Shown here: positions 53,515 through 62,883 of the stretch, piece by piece
Position numbering within the stretch: the stretch's first letter is position 1
How the letters are laid out: each line of letters starts with the position of its first letter
Source of the DNA: Paractinoplanes brasiliensis
Lineage (GTDB): Bacteria > Actinomycetota > Actinomycetes > Mycobacteriales > Micromonosporaceae
Assembly: GCF_004362215.1 (NCBI RefSeq)
Contig: NZ_SNWR01000001.1
Span: forward strand, 3,164,001-3,228,000
Length of the DNA stretch: 64,000 bases
Reading direction: 5' to 3'
The notes under the pieces: model-generated
Database searches by the model: none
Seen by the model: the letters and a program-made list of their open reading frames with translations, nothing else
What the model was told of the DNA's origin: nothing
Translations under genes and position numbers: made by a program

Positions 53515-54609
53515 GTGCCAGATCTTGATTTTGATCTTGTTGCCGCGACCCCTGAGGCCGAAGTCGTCGGACCCATGTGGCATCGTGAAAGCGTGGTGAG
53601 CACCGGTGATATGACGCTCTCGTCGCTCGGCCTCGACATCGATCCCGCGGTCGATGCGTCGGTGTCGGCGACGCTGACCGCTGTCGAGGAGGCGCTGAGG
53701 GGCTATGTGGCCAGCGCCGACCCGCTGGTGGCCGAGGCTGCGCGGCATCTCGCTGATGCGGGTGGCAAGCGGTTCCGGCCGATGCTGGTGGCGTTGGGGG
53801 CGCAGTTCGGCGACCCGGGCGCCCCCGAGATCGTGGCGGCGGCCAATGTGGTCGAGCTCACCCACCTGGCGACGCTCTATCACGACGACGTCATGGATGA
53901 GGCGCCCGTGCGGCGCGGCGCCCCGAGTGCGAATTCCCGCTGGGGCAACTCGGTGGCGATCCTGGTCGGCGACTACCTGTTCGCTCAGGCAGCCGATCTG
54001 GCCGCCTCGCTCGGGCCCGAGGCGGTGCATCTGCAGGCGCGCACGTTCGCGCGGCTCGTGCACGGGCAGATCGCCGAGACGGTGGGCCCGCGCGGCAGCG
54101 ACCCGATCGAGCACTACCTGCACGTGATCACGGAGAAGACGGCCTCGTTGATCGCCACGTCGGCGCGGTTCGGCGGCCTGTTCTCGGGCGCCCCGGCCGA
54201 ACACGTCGAGGCCCTGGCGGGTTACGGCGCGACGATCGGCATCGCGTTCCAGCTCTCCGACGACCTGCTCGACATCGCGTCCGAGTCGGTGCAGTCGGGC
54301 AAGACCCCGGGCACCGACCTGCGTGAGGGCGTGCCGACGCTGCCGGTGCTCTATGCGCTGGCGGGCGACGACACCGACGCCTCCGCGGTACGGCTGCGCG
54401 AGTTGCTCGCCAGCGGGCCGCTCACCGACGACGATCTGCACGCCGAGGCGCTGACGCTGCTGCGGGAATCGGTTGCGATGAAAAAGGCGCGCGAGACCGT
54501 GCGGACCTACGCCGAGGAGGCGCGGGCCGAGCTGGCGCCGTTGCCCGACGGCGACGCCAAGCGAGCACTTGAGGGCCTCTGCGACTTCATCGCCGACCGC
54601 ACGAGCTGA
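53515..54609 (+). CDS. all-trans polyprenyl diphosphate synthase
   Basis: A 364-residue trans-prenyltransferase. The first aspartate-rich motif is LYHDDVMDEAPVRRG and the second is QLSDDLLDIASESVQ; GGKRFRPMLVALG binds the diphosphate. It probably makes the C40-C45 side chain of menaquinone, the acceptor used by complex I next door, and polyprenyl synthase genes often accompany nuo in actinobacteria. The start is uncertain: GTG 53515, or ATG 53575 or later, since the first 40 residues are not conserved. Confidence 0.88.
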   Translation: MPDLDFDLVAATPEAEVVGPMWHRESVVSTGDMTLSSLGLDIDPAVDASVSATLTAVEEALRGYVASADPLVAEAARHLADAGGKRFRPMLVALGAQFGDPGAPEIVAAANVVELTHLATLYHDDVMDEAPVRRGAPSANSRWGNSVAILVGDYLFAQAADLAASLGPEAVHLQARTFARLVHGQIAETVGPRGSDPIEHYLHVITEKTASLIATSARFGGLFSGAPAEHVEALAGYGATIGIAFQLSDDLLDIASESVQSGKTPGTDLREGVPTLPVLYALAGDDTDASAVRLRELLASGPLTDDDLHAEALTLLRESVAMKKARETVRTYAEEARAELAPLPDGDAKRALEGLCDFIADRTS

Positions 54610-54666
54610 AGCTCGACCGCGTTGGCGCAGCAGCGCCGCGTGAGCCGCGCTGGCGCCGCGTGAGTT

Positions 54667-54724
54667 GAGCTTGACCGCGCTTGGCGCCACGGGAGCAGAG
54701 CTTGACCGCGCTTGGCGCCACGGG
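54667..54724. repeat. 31-bp-period repeat, two exact 27-bp units
   Basis: GAGCTTGACCGCGCTTGGCG and the seven bases after it recur identically at 54667-54693 and 54698-54724. Degenerate half-copies flank both sides (about 54605-54660 and 54731-54745). It lies between the convergent polyprenyl synthase and nuoN. Confidence 0.8.
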
Positions 54725-54765
54725 CAGCTGAGCTTGGCGCGCTCGCTGCGCGGCGTCGGCCGGGG

Positions 54766-54809
54766 CAACGGCAAGGCCCCGACCGATTCCGGCCGGGGCC
54801 TTGCCGTTG
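54766..54809. terminator. terminator of the nuo operon
   Basis: A perfect 16-bp stem (CAACGGCAAGGCCCCG with CGGGGCCTTGCCGTTG) and a 12-base loop, four bases after the nuoN stop. Being perfect, it can serve both converging transcripts. Confidence 0.88.
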
Positions 54810-54813
54810 GTGA

Positions 54814-56346
54814 TCAGCGGACGTACTGTGCTGCATCCCTGGTCAGATCGATCAGCGGGGCAGGCACGACACCCAGGGCGATCGTCGCCGCGACGCCGAT
54901 GACCAGGGCGGCCGAGGTGAGGAACCCCGGGATCGAGACCGTCGGCGTCGAATCGCCGGGCTCGGAGAGCCACAGCATGACGACCACCCGCAGGTAGGGG
55001 AACGCCAGCAGCATGCTGGTGATCACGCCGAAGATGACCAGCCAGGTCTGGCCGCCCTCGACGGCCGCCCCGAAGACCGCGAACTTGCTGGTGAAGCCGC
55101 TGGTCAGCGGGATACCGGCGAAGGCCAGCAGGATGAAGGTGAAGGTCGCGGCGAACAGCGGGCTCTTGCGCCCCAGCCCGGCCCAGCGGGCGAGGTGGGT
55201 GGCCTCCCCGTCGGCGTCGCGCACCAGGGTCACCATGCCGAAGGCGGCGAGGACCGAGAAGCCGTACGCCACCAGGTAGAACATCGTGCTGCTGAGACCC
55301 TCCTCGTTGAGTGCGAGGACGCCGACCAGCAGGTAGCCGGCGTTCGCGACCGACGAGTAGGCCAGCAGGCGCTTCATGTCGGTCTGGGTGACCGCCAGGA
55401 CGGCGCCGACCAGCATCGTGAGCGCCGCGATCGCGCCGAGCACGGGCTGGAAGTCCCAGCGCACGCCGTCGAAGGCGACGTACAGGATGCGCAGCAGCGC
55501 GCCGAACGCGGCGACCTTGGTGCAGGCCGCCATCAGCGCGGTGATCGGCGTCGGGGCGCCCTGGTAGACGTCGGGCGTCCACACGTGGAACGGCGCGAGG
55601 GCCGCCTTGAAGAGCAGACCGATCGAGATCAGGGCGAGCCCGGCGTAGAGCAGGACCTGGCTGCGCTCCGGGTTGGCGACGGACGCGTGCACCTGGGCGA
55701 GCGAGACGCCGCCGGCGAAGCCGTAGATGAGCGCCACGCCGAACAGGAAGAACGCCGAGGCGTACGAGCCGAGCAGGAAGTACTTGAGCGCGGCCTCCTG
55801 GCTGAGCAGTCGACGCCGGCGAGCCAACGCGCACAGCAGGTACAGCGGCAGCGAGAAGACCTCGAGCGCGATGAACATCGTGAGCAGGTCGTTCGCGGCA
55901 ACGAACAGCGTCATGCCGCCGAGGGCGAACAGGGTGAGCGGGTAGACCTCGGTCAGGCCGGGCTGGTCGCCGGCCTGCTTGAGGTCCTTCTGCGAGCCCA
56001 CCGTGATCGCGGCCTGCGAGACGAACGGGCCGCCCCGCTCGATCGAGCGCTCACCGATCAGCATCAGCGACACCAGGCCGAGGACCAGGATCGCGCCCTG
56101 CAGGAAGACCGTGGGACCGTCGACGGCGACCGCGCCACCAATCGTGATCTTCCGGGTGCTGTGCTGGACGATCACCGCCACGAACGCCACAGTGATGGCC
56201 AGGAACCCGAGGGTCAGCTGGATCGAGTGGCGCGACCGGCGGGGCGTCAACACCTCGACGAGGATGCCGAGGCACGCCGCTCCGAAGAGGATCAGCATCG
56301 GCAACAGCGCGCCGTAGTCGATGCCGGGTAGTTTCAGGTCCTCCAT
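54814..56346 (-). CDS. nuoN: NADH-quinone oxidoreductase subunit N
   Basis: A 510-residue antiporter-like subunit of complex I with about 14 helices. KYFLLGSYASAFFLFGVALI and the lysine-bearing KAALAPFHVWTPDVYQGAPT mark the proton channel. It is the last gene of the nuo operon, two bases after nuoM. Confidence 0.96.
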   Translation of the reverse strand: MEDLKLPGIDYGALLPMLILFGAACLGILVEVLTPRRSRHSIQLTLGFLAITVAFVAVIVQHSTRKITIGGAVAVDGPTVFLQGAILVLGLVSLMLIGERSIERGGPFVSQAAITVGSQKDLKQAGDQPGLTEVYPLTLFALGGMTLFVAANDLLTMFIALEVFSLPLYLLCALARRRRLLSQEAALKYFLLGSYASAFFLFGVALIYGFAGGVSLAQVHASVANPERSQVLLYAGLALISIGLLFKAALAPFHVWTPDVYQGAPTPITALMAACTKVAAFGALLRILYVAFDGVRWDFQPVLGAIAALTMLVGAVLAVTQTDMKRLLAYSSVANAGYLLVGVLALNEEGLSSTMFYLVAYGFSVLAAFGMVTLVRDADGEATHLARWAGLGRKSPLFAATFTFILLAFAGIPLTSGFTSKFAVFGAAVEGGQTWLVIFGVITSMLLAFPYLRVVVMLWLSEPGDSTPTVSIPGFLTSAALVIGVAATIALGVVPAPLIDLTRDAAQYVR

Positions 56347-56348
56347 GG

Positions 56349-57890
56349 CTAGCGCGCCACCCTTTCGTTAGCGACGACCGCCGTCGGCCCCGGATCCTCG
56401 ACGCCGACGTCCTGCATGGTCGCCTGCACCGCGGGGTTGATCACGTCTGTGACCGGCTTGGGATAGAAGCCGAGCAGGATGATCAACAGGATCAGCGGGG
56501 CCACCACGACCTTCTCGCGAAGCGTGATGTCCTTCTTCATCTCCGGCACCTCGGTGAGGGCCGGGTTGAGGGTGCCCTGCGTGGTGCGCTGCACCATCCA
56601 GAGCACGTAGGCGGCGGCCAGGATGATGCCGGCCGTCGCTACCACCGCGTATGCCGGGTGCACCGTGAAGGTGCCGATCAGCACGAGGAACTCGCTGATG
56701 AACGGGGCCGTGCCGGGCAGCGCCAGCGAGGCGAGACCGGCGAAGAAGAACACCCCGGCCAGGACCGGGACGAGCTTACCGGCGCCGCCGAAGTCGCTGA
56801 TCAGGTTGGAGCCGCGGCGGGCGACGAACATGCCCACCACGATGAACAGCAGGCCGGTGGCGAGGCCGTGGTTGACCATGTAGAGCACCGAGCCGGTGCC
56901 GGCCTGGGTGGTGAAGGCGAAGATGCCGATGCCGATGAAGCCGAAGTGCGCGATCGACGTGTACGACACCAGGCGCTTGAGATCGTTCTGGCCGACCGCG
57001 AGCAGCGCGGCGTAGATGATCCCGATGACGCCGAGGACCAGGGCGGCCGGGGCGAACCAGCGCGACGCCTCGGGGAACAGCGAGAGGCAGTACCGCAGGA
57101 TCCCGAACGTGCCGACCTTGTCCATCACGCCGACGAGCAGTGCGGCGGCGCCGGCCGGGGCCGCGCCACCGGCGTCCGGCAGCCAGGTGTGGAACGGGAA
57201 GAACGGCGCCTTGATCGCGAACGCGACGAAGAAGCCGAGGAACAGCCAGCGGGCCGTGTTCTGGTCGATCGACGAGGCGGCCTCGGTGAGCTTGGTCCAG
57301 TCGAAGGTGTGCCCGCCGACCACCCACAGCCCGATGACCGCGGCCAGCATGAACAGACCGCCGACCAGGCTGTAGAGAAAGAACTTGACCGCCGCGTACT
57401 GGCGGCGCGGCCCGCCGAACGACCCGATGATGAAGTACATCGGGATGAGCATGACCTCGAAGAACACGTAGAACAGGAAGATGTCGGCGGCCGCGAAGAC
57501 GCCGATCATCGTGAACTCGAAGGCCAGCAGCAGAGCGAAGTACGTCGGGGCGGAGCGGTTGCTCTTGTCCACGTCGTGCCAGGACGCCAGGATCACGACC
57601 GGGAACAGGATCGCGATCAGCATCAGCATGACGAGCGCGATGCCGTCCGCCGCGAAGGTGAACCGGGCGTCCCAGGACGGGATCCAGGCGTACGACTCGC
57701 GGAACTGGAAGCGGTCGCCGTCGACCTGGAAGGCGATCCACATGAAGATGCTGAGCACCAGGACGACCAGTGACCAGGCGAGCGCCACGGTCTTGGCCAG
57801 CTCGGCCTTCGCCCGCGGGATGAGCGCCACCGCGATGGCGCCCACCAGGGGCAGCAGGGTCAGGATGGAGAGAAACGGGAAATCTTTCAC
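56349..57890 (-). CDS. nuoM: NADH-quinone oxidoreductase subunit M
   Basis: A 513-residue antiporter-like proton-pumping subunit. FYVFFEVMLIPMYFIIGSFG contains the conserved glutamate, and AIKAPFFPFHTWLPDAGG carries the channel lysine. The frame is open far upstream, but the GTG at 57890, overlapping the nuoL stop (GTGA), gives the normal start VKDFPFLSILTLLPLVG. Confidence 0.95.
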   Translation of the reverse strand: MKDFPFLSILTLLPLVGAIAVALIPRAKAELAKTVALAWSLVVLVLSIFMWIAFQVDGDRFQFRESYAWIPSWDARFTFAADGIALVMLMLIAILFPVVILASWHDVDKSNRSAPTYFALLLAFEFTMIGVFAAADIFLFYVFFEVMLIPMYFIIGSFGGPRRQYAAVKFFLYSLVGGLFMLAAVIGLWVVGGHTFDWTKLTEAASSIDQNTARWLFLGFFVAFAIKAPFFPFHTWLPDAGGAAPAGAAALLVGVMDKVGTFGILRYCLSLFPEASRWFAPAALVLGVIGIIYAALLAVGQNDLKRLVSYTSIAHFGFIGIGIFAFTTQAGTGSVLYMVNHGLATGLLFIVVGMFVARRGSNLISDFGGAGKLVPVLAGVFFFAGLASLALPGTAPFISEFLVLIGTFTVHPAYAVVATAGIILAAAYVLWMVQRTTQGTLNPALTEVPEMKKDITLREKVVVAPLILLIILLGFYPKPVTDVINPAVQATMQDVGVEDPGPTAVVANERVAR

Positions 57891-59812
57891 GCCAACCACC
57901 CAAGCTGGATCGCGAGGAAGGCGCCGACGACCACGACGGCACCGGTGAGCATGGAGAGGGCGTACGAGCGGACGAAGCCGGTCTGGAGTCTCCGGAGGCG
58001 CCCGGAGCTGCCGCCGACACCGGCCGCGATTCCGTTGACCAGCCCGTCGATGCCCTTGTTGTCGAGGAAGACCAGCGCCCGGGTCAGATAGATGCCGGGC
58101 CGCTCGAACACCGCCTCGTTGAACGCGTCGGTGTAGAGGTTGCGGCGGGCCGCGGTCACCACGACCCCGGCCGGCTGCTCCTGCAGTGCCGTCCCGTTGC
58201 GGAACAGCGCCCAGGCCAGGCCTGCGCCGATCACCGTCACCACCAGGCTGAGGATGGTGATCAGCGTGTGCGACAGGACCGCCTCGTGGTGCCCCTCCTC
58301 CGCGCCGAAGACCGGTTCGAGCCAGTCCGGCACCGAGGTCGACATCAGCCAGCCCGCGCCGATCGAGCCGAGGGCCAGCAGCATCAGCGGCACGGTCATG
58401 ATGAACGGCGACTCGTGCGGGTGCTTGTTGTCCTCGGTGTAGCGCTCGGGACCGTGGAAGGTGAGCACGAACAGGCGGGTCATGTAGAACGCGGTCAGAC
58501 CCGCGCCGAGCAGGGCCGCCATGCCGTACAGCCAGGAGGTCCAGTCGCCGCGCTCGAAGGCCGCCGCGATGATCGGCTCCTTGGAGAAGTAGCCGGACAG
58601 CGGCGGGATGCCGATGATCGCGAGCCAGCCCATCATGAAGGTGAGCCACGTCCACTTCATGTACTTGCGCAGGCCACCGAAGCGCCGGATGTCCACCTGG
58701 TCGTGCATGCCGTGCATGACCGACCCGGCGCCGAGGAACATGTTGGCCTTGAAGAAGCCGTGCGCCAGCAGGTGGATGATCGCCAGCGCGTACGCCCCGC
58801 CGCCGAGCCCGACGCCGAGGAACATGTAGCCGATCTGGCTCACGGTCGACCAGGCCAGCACCCGCTTGATGTCGTCCTTGGCGGCGCCGATGATGCAGCC
58901 CATCAGCAGCGTGAGCGCGCCGACGCTGACCACGACCGTCTGCAGCGTGGTGTTGGCGGTGAAGATCGCGTTGGAGCGGGCGATCAGGTAGACGCCCGCG
59001 GTGACCATCGTCGCCGCGTGGATCAGGGCCGAGACCGGGGTCGGGCCCTCCATGGCGTCGGGCAACCACGCCTGCAGCGGGAACTGGCCGGACTTACCGG
59101 CCGCGCCCAGCAGGAGCAGCAGACCCAGGATCAGCACCGTGGTGGAGCTGAGCGCGCTGACGTTGCCGAAGACCTCGTCGTACTGGGTGGTGCCGAGCGT
59201 GGCGAACATCAGGAAGATGCCAATGGCGAGGCCGGCGTCGCCGACCCGGTTCATCAGGAACGCCTTCTTGCCGGCGGTGGCCGCGGACGGCCGGGTGTAC
59301 CAGAACGAGATCAGCAGGTACGACGCAAGACCCACGCCCTCCCAGCCGAAGTACAGCATCACGTAGTTGTTGCCGAGAACCAGCAGCAACATCGCGGCGA
59401 CGAAGAGGTTGAAGTAGGCGAAGAACTTCCGCCGGCCCGGGTCGTGCTCCATGTAGCCGACGGCGTACAGGTGGATCAGCGATCCGACACCCGTGATCAG
59501 CAGGACGAACACGCCGGCCAGCGGGTCGAACAGCAACCCGAAGTCGACGTGCAGATTCCCGACGGCGATGAAGTCCCACAGGCTCAGCTCGGCCGACCGC
59601 TGTTCCGGGTCGAGACCGCGCAGGCTGAAGAAGAAGATCAACCCAAGCACGAAGGAGGCAGCCACCGAGAGGACGCCGAGCCAGTGCCCCCACTTGTCGG
59701 CCCGCTTGCCGAGGAGCAGCAGGATCGCGGCGCTGACCAGCGGAATGGCGACAAGCAGCCAGATTCCGCTCAGCGCCCCCGTCGCGTGGGCGTACTCCAC
59801 TGTTGGTTCCAC
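57887..59812 (-). CDS. nuoL: NADH-quinone oxidoreductase subunit L
   Basis: A 641-residue subunit, the largest pump, with about 16 helices and the long C-terminal lateral helix (near residues 530-600). YFGWEGVGLASYLLISFWYT and AGKSGQFPLQAWLPDAMEGP are the antiporter signatures. The start is GTG 59812 (GTGGAACCAAC). It follows nuoK by 12 bases. Confidence 0.96.
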   Translation of the reverse strand: MEPTVEYAHATGALSGIWLLVAIPLVSAAILLLLGKRADKWGHWLGVLSVAASFVLGLIFFFSLRGLDPEQRSAELSLWDFIAVGNLHVDFGLLFDPLAGVFVLLITGVGSLIHLYAVGYMEHDPGRRKFFAYFNLFVAAMLLLVLGNNYVMLYFGWEGVGLASYLLISFWYTRPSAATAGKKAFLMNRVGDAGLAIGIFLMFATLGTTQYDEVFGNVSALSSTTVLILGLLLLLGAAGKSGQFPLQAWLPDAMEGPTPVSALIHAATMVTAGVYLIARSNAIFTANTTLQTVVVSVGALTLLMGCIIGAAKDDIKRVLAWSTVSQIGYMFLGVGLGGGAYALAIIHLLAHGFFKANMFLGAGSVMHGMHDQVDIRRFGGLRKYMKWTWLTFMMGWLAIIGIPPLSGYFSKEPIIAAAFERGDWTSWLYGMAALLGAGLTAFYMTRLFVLTFHGPERYTEDNKHPHESPFIMTVPLMLLALGSIGAGWLMSTSVPDWLEPVFGAEEGHHEAVLSHTLITILSLVVTVIGAGLAWALFRNGTALQEQPAGVVVTAARRNLYTDAFNEAVFERPGIYLTRALVFLDNKGIDGLVNGIAAGVGGSSGRLRRLQTGFVRSYALSMLTGAVVVVGAFLAIQLGWLA

Positions 59813-59824
59813 GTGAAGGCCCCT

Positions 59825-60124
59825 TTAGTACTTCAGAAGGTTTGCGTCGTCGACGCTCGCCGAGCGCCGCGTACGGAAGATCGACATGATGATCGCGAGG
59901 CCCACCACGACCTCGGCGGCCGCGACGACCATCACGAAGAACGAGATGATCTGGCCGTCCAGGTTGCCGTTGATCCGGCTGAAGGTGACCAGGGCCAGGT
60001 TTGCCGCGTTGAGCATGAGCTCGATGCACATGAACAGCACGATCGCGTTGCGGCGGATGAGCACCCCGGTGGCGCCGATGGTGAACAGGATCGCCGCCAG
60101 CACCAGGTAGTAGTCGGGAGTCAC
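59825..60124 (-). CDS. nuoK: NADH-quinone oxidoreductase subunit K
   Basis: A 99-residue three-helix subunit. IVLFMCIELMLNAANLALVT has the two helix glutamates' region typical of NuoK, the second glutamate lying in AAAEVVVGLAI. It starts within the nuoJ stop (4-base overlap). Confidence 0.96.
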   Translation of the reverse strand: MTPDYYLVLAAILFTIGATGVLIRRNAIVLFMCIELMLNAANLALVTFSRINGNLDGQIISFFVMVVAAAEVVVGLAIIMSIFRTRRSASVDDANLLKY

Positions 60125-60864
60125 TTCTCAGTTCCCTTCGGTGCCGCCTCGTCCGCGGTGAGCTCACGGATCGGCAGGATCGGGGAGATGCTCCGCTCGG
60201 CGCCGTTGCCGTCGGGCAGCCGTGCGGGCGCGGCGACCGACATGGTGTTGGCGTAGACGCCGGGGCCGGCCTTGGGACCGGGGTGGTTGCCGGGACGGAA
60301 CCGCTGCTTCATCCGGGTCACCTGGTCGACCACGTCCTCCTTGGCCTTCTCGACGTGCGCCATGATCATCGCGCCGACCGCGGCGGTGATCAGCAGCGCC
60401 GAGGTGATCTCGAAGCCGAAGACGTACCGGGTGAACAGCAGGGAGGCGAGGCCCTGGACGTTGCCGCCGGCGTTCGCCTCGTCGAGCCCGACGGCCGGGA
60501 TGTCGCCCATCGAGCGGGCCAGCCCGGCGCCCATCAGCGCGGCCAGGCCGACACCGAGCAGGATCGCGGCGATCCGCTGTCCGCGTAGCGTCTCGATCAG
60601 CGAGTCCGAGGCGTCCCGGCCGACCAGCATGAGCACGAACAGGAACAGCATCATGATCGCGCCGGTGTACACGATGATCTGTACCGCGCCCAGGAACGGC
60701 GCCGAGTTGACCACGTACAGGAAGCCCAGGCAGAGCATCGTGACGACCAGCCACAGCGCCGAGTGCACCGCGTTGCGGGCGATCACCATGCCGAGGGCGC
60801 CGATGACGGCCAGCGAGCCGAGGATCCAGAAGGCGACCGCTTCACCGGTGGACACGTGGTCCAT
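60121..60864 (-). CDS. nuoJ: NADH-quinone oxidoreductase subunit J
   Basis: A 247-residue five-helix subunit. APFLGAVQIIVYTGAIMMLF is the pi-bulge helix that links quinone reduction to proton pumping. The C-terminal 70 residues are a charged cytosolic extension found in actinobacterial NuoJ. ATG 60864 overlaps the nuoI stop (TGATG). Confidence 0.94.
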   Translation of the reverse strand: MDHVSTGEAVAFWILGSLAVIGALGMVIARNAVHSALWLVVTMLCLGFLYVVNSAPFLGAVQIIVYTGAIMMLFLFVLMLVGRDASDSLIETLRGQRIAAILLGVGLAALMGAGLARSMGDIPAVGLDEANAGGNVQGLASLLFTRYVFGFEITSALLITAAVGAMIMAHVEKAKEDVVDQVTRMKQRFRPGNHPGPKAGPGVYANTMSVAAPARLPDGNGAERSISPILPIRELTADEAAPKGTEK

Positions 60865-61514
60865 CACACGGCCTCCTTCGCGCTCTTGCCCGGGTTGTGC
60901 AGCGTGCCCGCGGTCTCGGCACGGGCGTCGGCGGCGCCGGCGGTGGACGCCGCGTCCTCCGTGCCCGCGTCCGACCACGGCGCCCGCTCCGCTCCGGCCG
61001 AGGTGCCCGGGTTGGTGAGAGCACCGACGTAGTAGTCCTTGTCGGTCTCGCCCAGGCGCATCGGGTGCGGCGGCTGCTCCATGCCGGGCAGCAGCGGGGC
61101 CAGAAGTTCCTTCTTCGTGAAGATCAGGTCCTGCCGGCTGTCGCGGGCCAGCTCGTACTCGTTGCTCATGGTCAGCGAACGGGTCGGGCAGGCCTCGATG
61201 CAGAGCCCGCAGAAGATGCAACGGGCGTAGTTGATCTGGTAGATCCCGGCGTAGCGCTCACCCGGCGAGAACCGCTGCTCATCGGTGTTGTTCGCACCCT
61301 CGACGTAGATCGCGTCGGCCGGGCAGGCCCAGGCGCAGAGCTCGCAGCCGATGCACTTCTCCAGGCCGTCCGGGTGCCGGTTGAGGATGTGCCGCCCGTG
61401 GTAGCGCGGCGCCGGTGTGGGCGGCGAGAACGGATAGTCGGTCGTGATGACCTTGCGGAACATGTGCGCGAAGGTCACCCCGAAGCCCTTGAAGGAGCCG
61501 GTGAACGTACCCAC
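60864..61514 (-). CDS. nuoI: NADH-quinone oxidoreductase subunit I
   Basis: A 216-residue iron-sulphur subunit with two 4Fe-4S sites: cysteines 54, 57, 60, 64 (CIGCELCAWACP) and 99, 102, 105, 109 (CIFCGLCIEACP). It carries electrons along the peripheral arm to the quinone site. The last 60 residues are an Ala/Gly-rich tail not needed for the fold. GTG 61514 has AGGAGG six bases upstream; the longer frame is rejected. Confidence 0.96.
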   Translation of the reverse strand: MGTFTGSFKGFGVTFAHMFRKVITTDYPFSPPTPAPRYHGRHILNRHPDGLEKCIGCELCAWACPADAIYVEGANNTDEQRFSPGERYAGIYQINYARCIFCGLCIEACPTRSLTMSNEYELARDSRQDLIFTKKELLAPLLPGMEQPPHPMRLGETDKDYYVGALTNPGTSAGAERAPWSDAGTEDAASTAGAADARAETAGTLHNPGKSAKEAV

Positions 61515-61515
61515 G

Positions 61516-62883
61516 TCACACCTCCTTGTTTTCTTCAGGAGACCCGACCGTGGCCGGAGTGCGTTCGGCCACTGCCCGGCGGGCACGTGGACTGGGCGGA
61601 ACCTGCAGGTCCATCGGTGGCACCGGGAAACTGCCCGGCGGTCTGGACGCCAGCTCCTCCTCGATGGAGAGCTGCCTCGGCTTGCGCGCGGCCGGCCAGA
61701 GCATGGCGATCAGCAGGACCACGACCACGATGCCGACGATCGAGAACCACTTGGCCTGCTGCGACAGCTCGTTGTTGGCGACCTTGACGTAGCTCAGGAA
61801 CAGGATCCACACCAGGTTGACCGGGATGAGGACCTTCCACCCGAACCGCATGAACTGGTCGTAGCGCATCCGGGGCAGGGTCGCCCGCAGCCAGATGAAG
61901 CCGAAGAGCAGCAGCAGCACCTTGGCGAAGAACCAGATCAACGCGAAGTAGCCGGAGTTAGCGCCCTCCCAGAACCACGTGATCGGCCACGGGGCCCGCC
62001 AGCCGCCGAGGAACAGCGTGGTGGCGAACGCCGAGACGGTGATCATGTTGATGTACTCGGCCAGGAAGAACAGCGCGAACTTGAACGACGAGTACTCGGT
62101 GTGGAAGCCGCCGACCAGCTCGGACTCCGCCTCGGGCAGGTCGAACGGGGCGCGGTTGGTCTCGCCGACTGCCGCGATGCAGTAGATGACGAAGCTGGGC
62201 AGCAGCAGGACCGCGTACCAGCTCGGAGTCGTCACCTCCCAGCCGAAGAGGTTGACCGGGTTGCCGTGGGCCTGGGCGGCGACGATCTGCGAGGTGCTCA
62301 TCGAGCCGGCCGTCATGAAGACCGCCACGATCGACAGACCCATGGCGACCTCGTACGAGATCATCTGGGCGCTCGACCGCAGACCACCCAGCAACGGGTA
62401 GGTCGAACCGGAGGCCCATCCGGCCAGCACGACGCCGTAGACCGCCATCGACGAGCAGGCGAGCAGCACCAGCACCGAGACCGGCACGTCGGTGAGCTGC
62501 AGCGCGGTCTGGTGGCCGAACATGTTGACCACGCCGCCGAACGGGATGACCGAGAACGCCGTGAAGGCGACCGTCGCCGAGATCACCGGGGCAATGAAGT
62601 AGACGACCTTGTCGGCCGTCTTCGGGATGATCTCCTCCTTGAACGGCAGCTTGACGCCGTCCGTGAGGCTCTGCAGCCAGCCCTTGGGCCCGACCTGGTT
62701 GGGGCCGGGCCGTACCGCCATCCGGGCCACTACCTTGCGCTCATAGTTGATCGTGAAGAGCGTCAGCAGGAGCAGCAGGACGAAAAGGCCGAGCAGCTTG
62801 ATCAGCGTGATCCACCAGACGTCGTTCTCGAACGTCTGCAGCGTCGGGTCCACGGCGTTCGCCGCGAGAATCGACGTGTTCAT
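61516..62883 (-). CDS. nuoH: NADH-quinone oxidoreductase subunit H
   Basis: A 455-residue eight-helix subunit that forms the quinone chamber. RMAVRPGPNQVGPKGWLQSL and AAVGETNRAPFDLPEAESEL are the classic NuoH motifs. The C-terminal 60 residues are Pro/Arg-rich, an actinobacterial extension. ATG 62883 overlaps the nuoG stop (ATGA). Confidence 0.96.
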   Translation of the reverse strand: MNTSILAANAVDPTLQTFENDVWWITLIKLLGLFVLLLLLTLFTINYERKVVARMAVRPGPNQVGPKGWLQSLTDGVKLPFKEEIIPKTADKVVYFIAPVISATVAFTAFSVIPFGGVVNMFGHQTALQLTDVPVSVLVLLACSSMAVYGVVLAGWASGSTYPLLGGLRSSAQMISYEVAMGLSIVAVFMTAGSMSTSQIVAAQAHGNPVNLFGWEVTTPSWYAVLLLPSFVIYCIAAVGETNRAPFDLPEAESELVGGFHTEYSSFKFALFFLAEYINMITVSAFATTLFLGGWRAPWPITWFWEGANSGYFALIWFFAKVLLLLFGFIWLRATLPRMRYDQFMRFGWKVLIPVNLVWILFLSYVKVANNELSQQAKWFSIVGIVVVVLLIAMLWPAARKPRQLSIEEELASRPPGSFPVPPMDLQVPPSPRARRAVAERTPATVGSPEENKEV

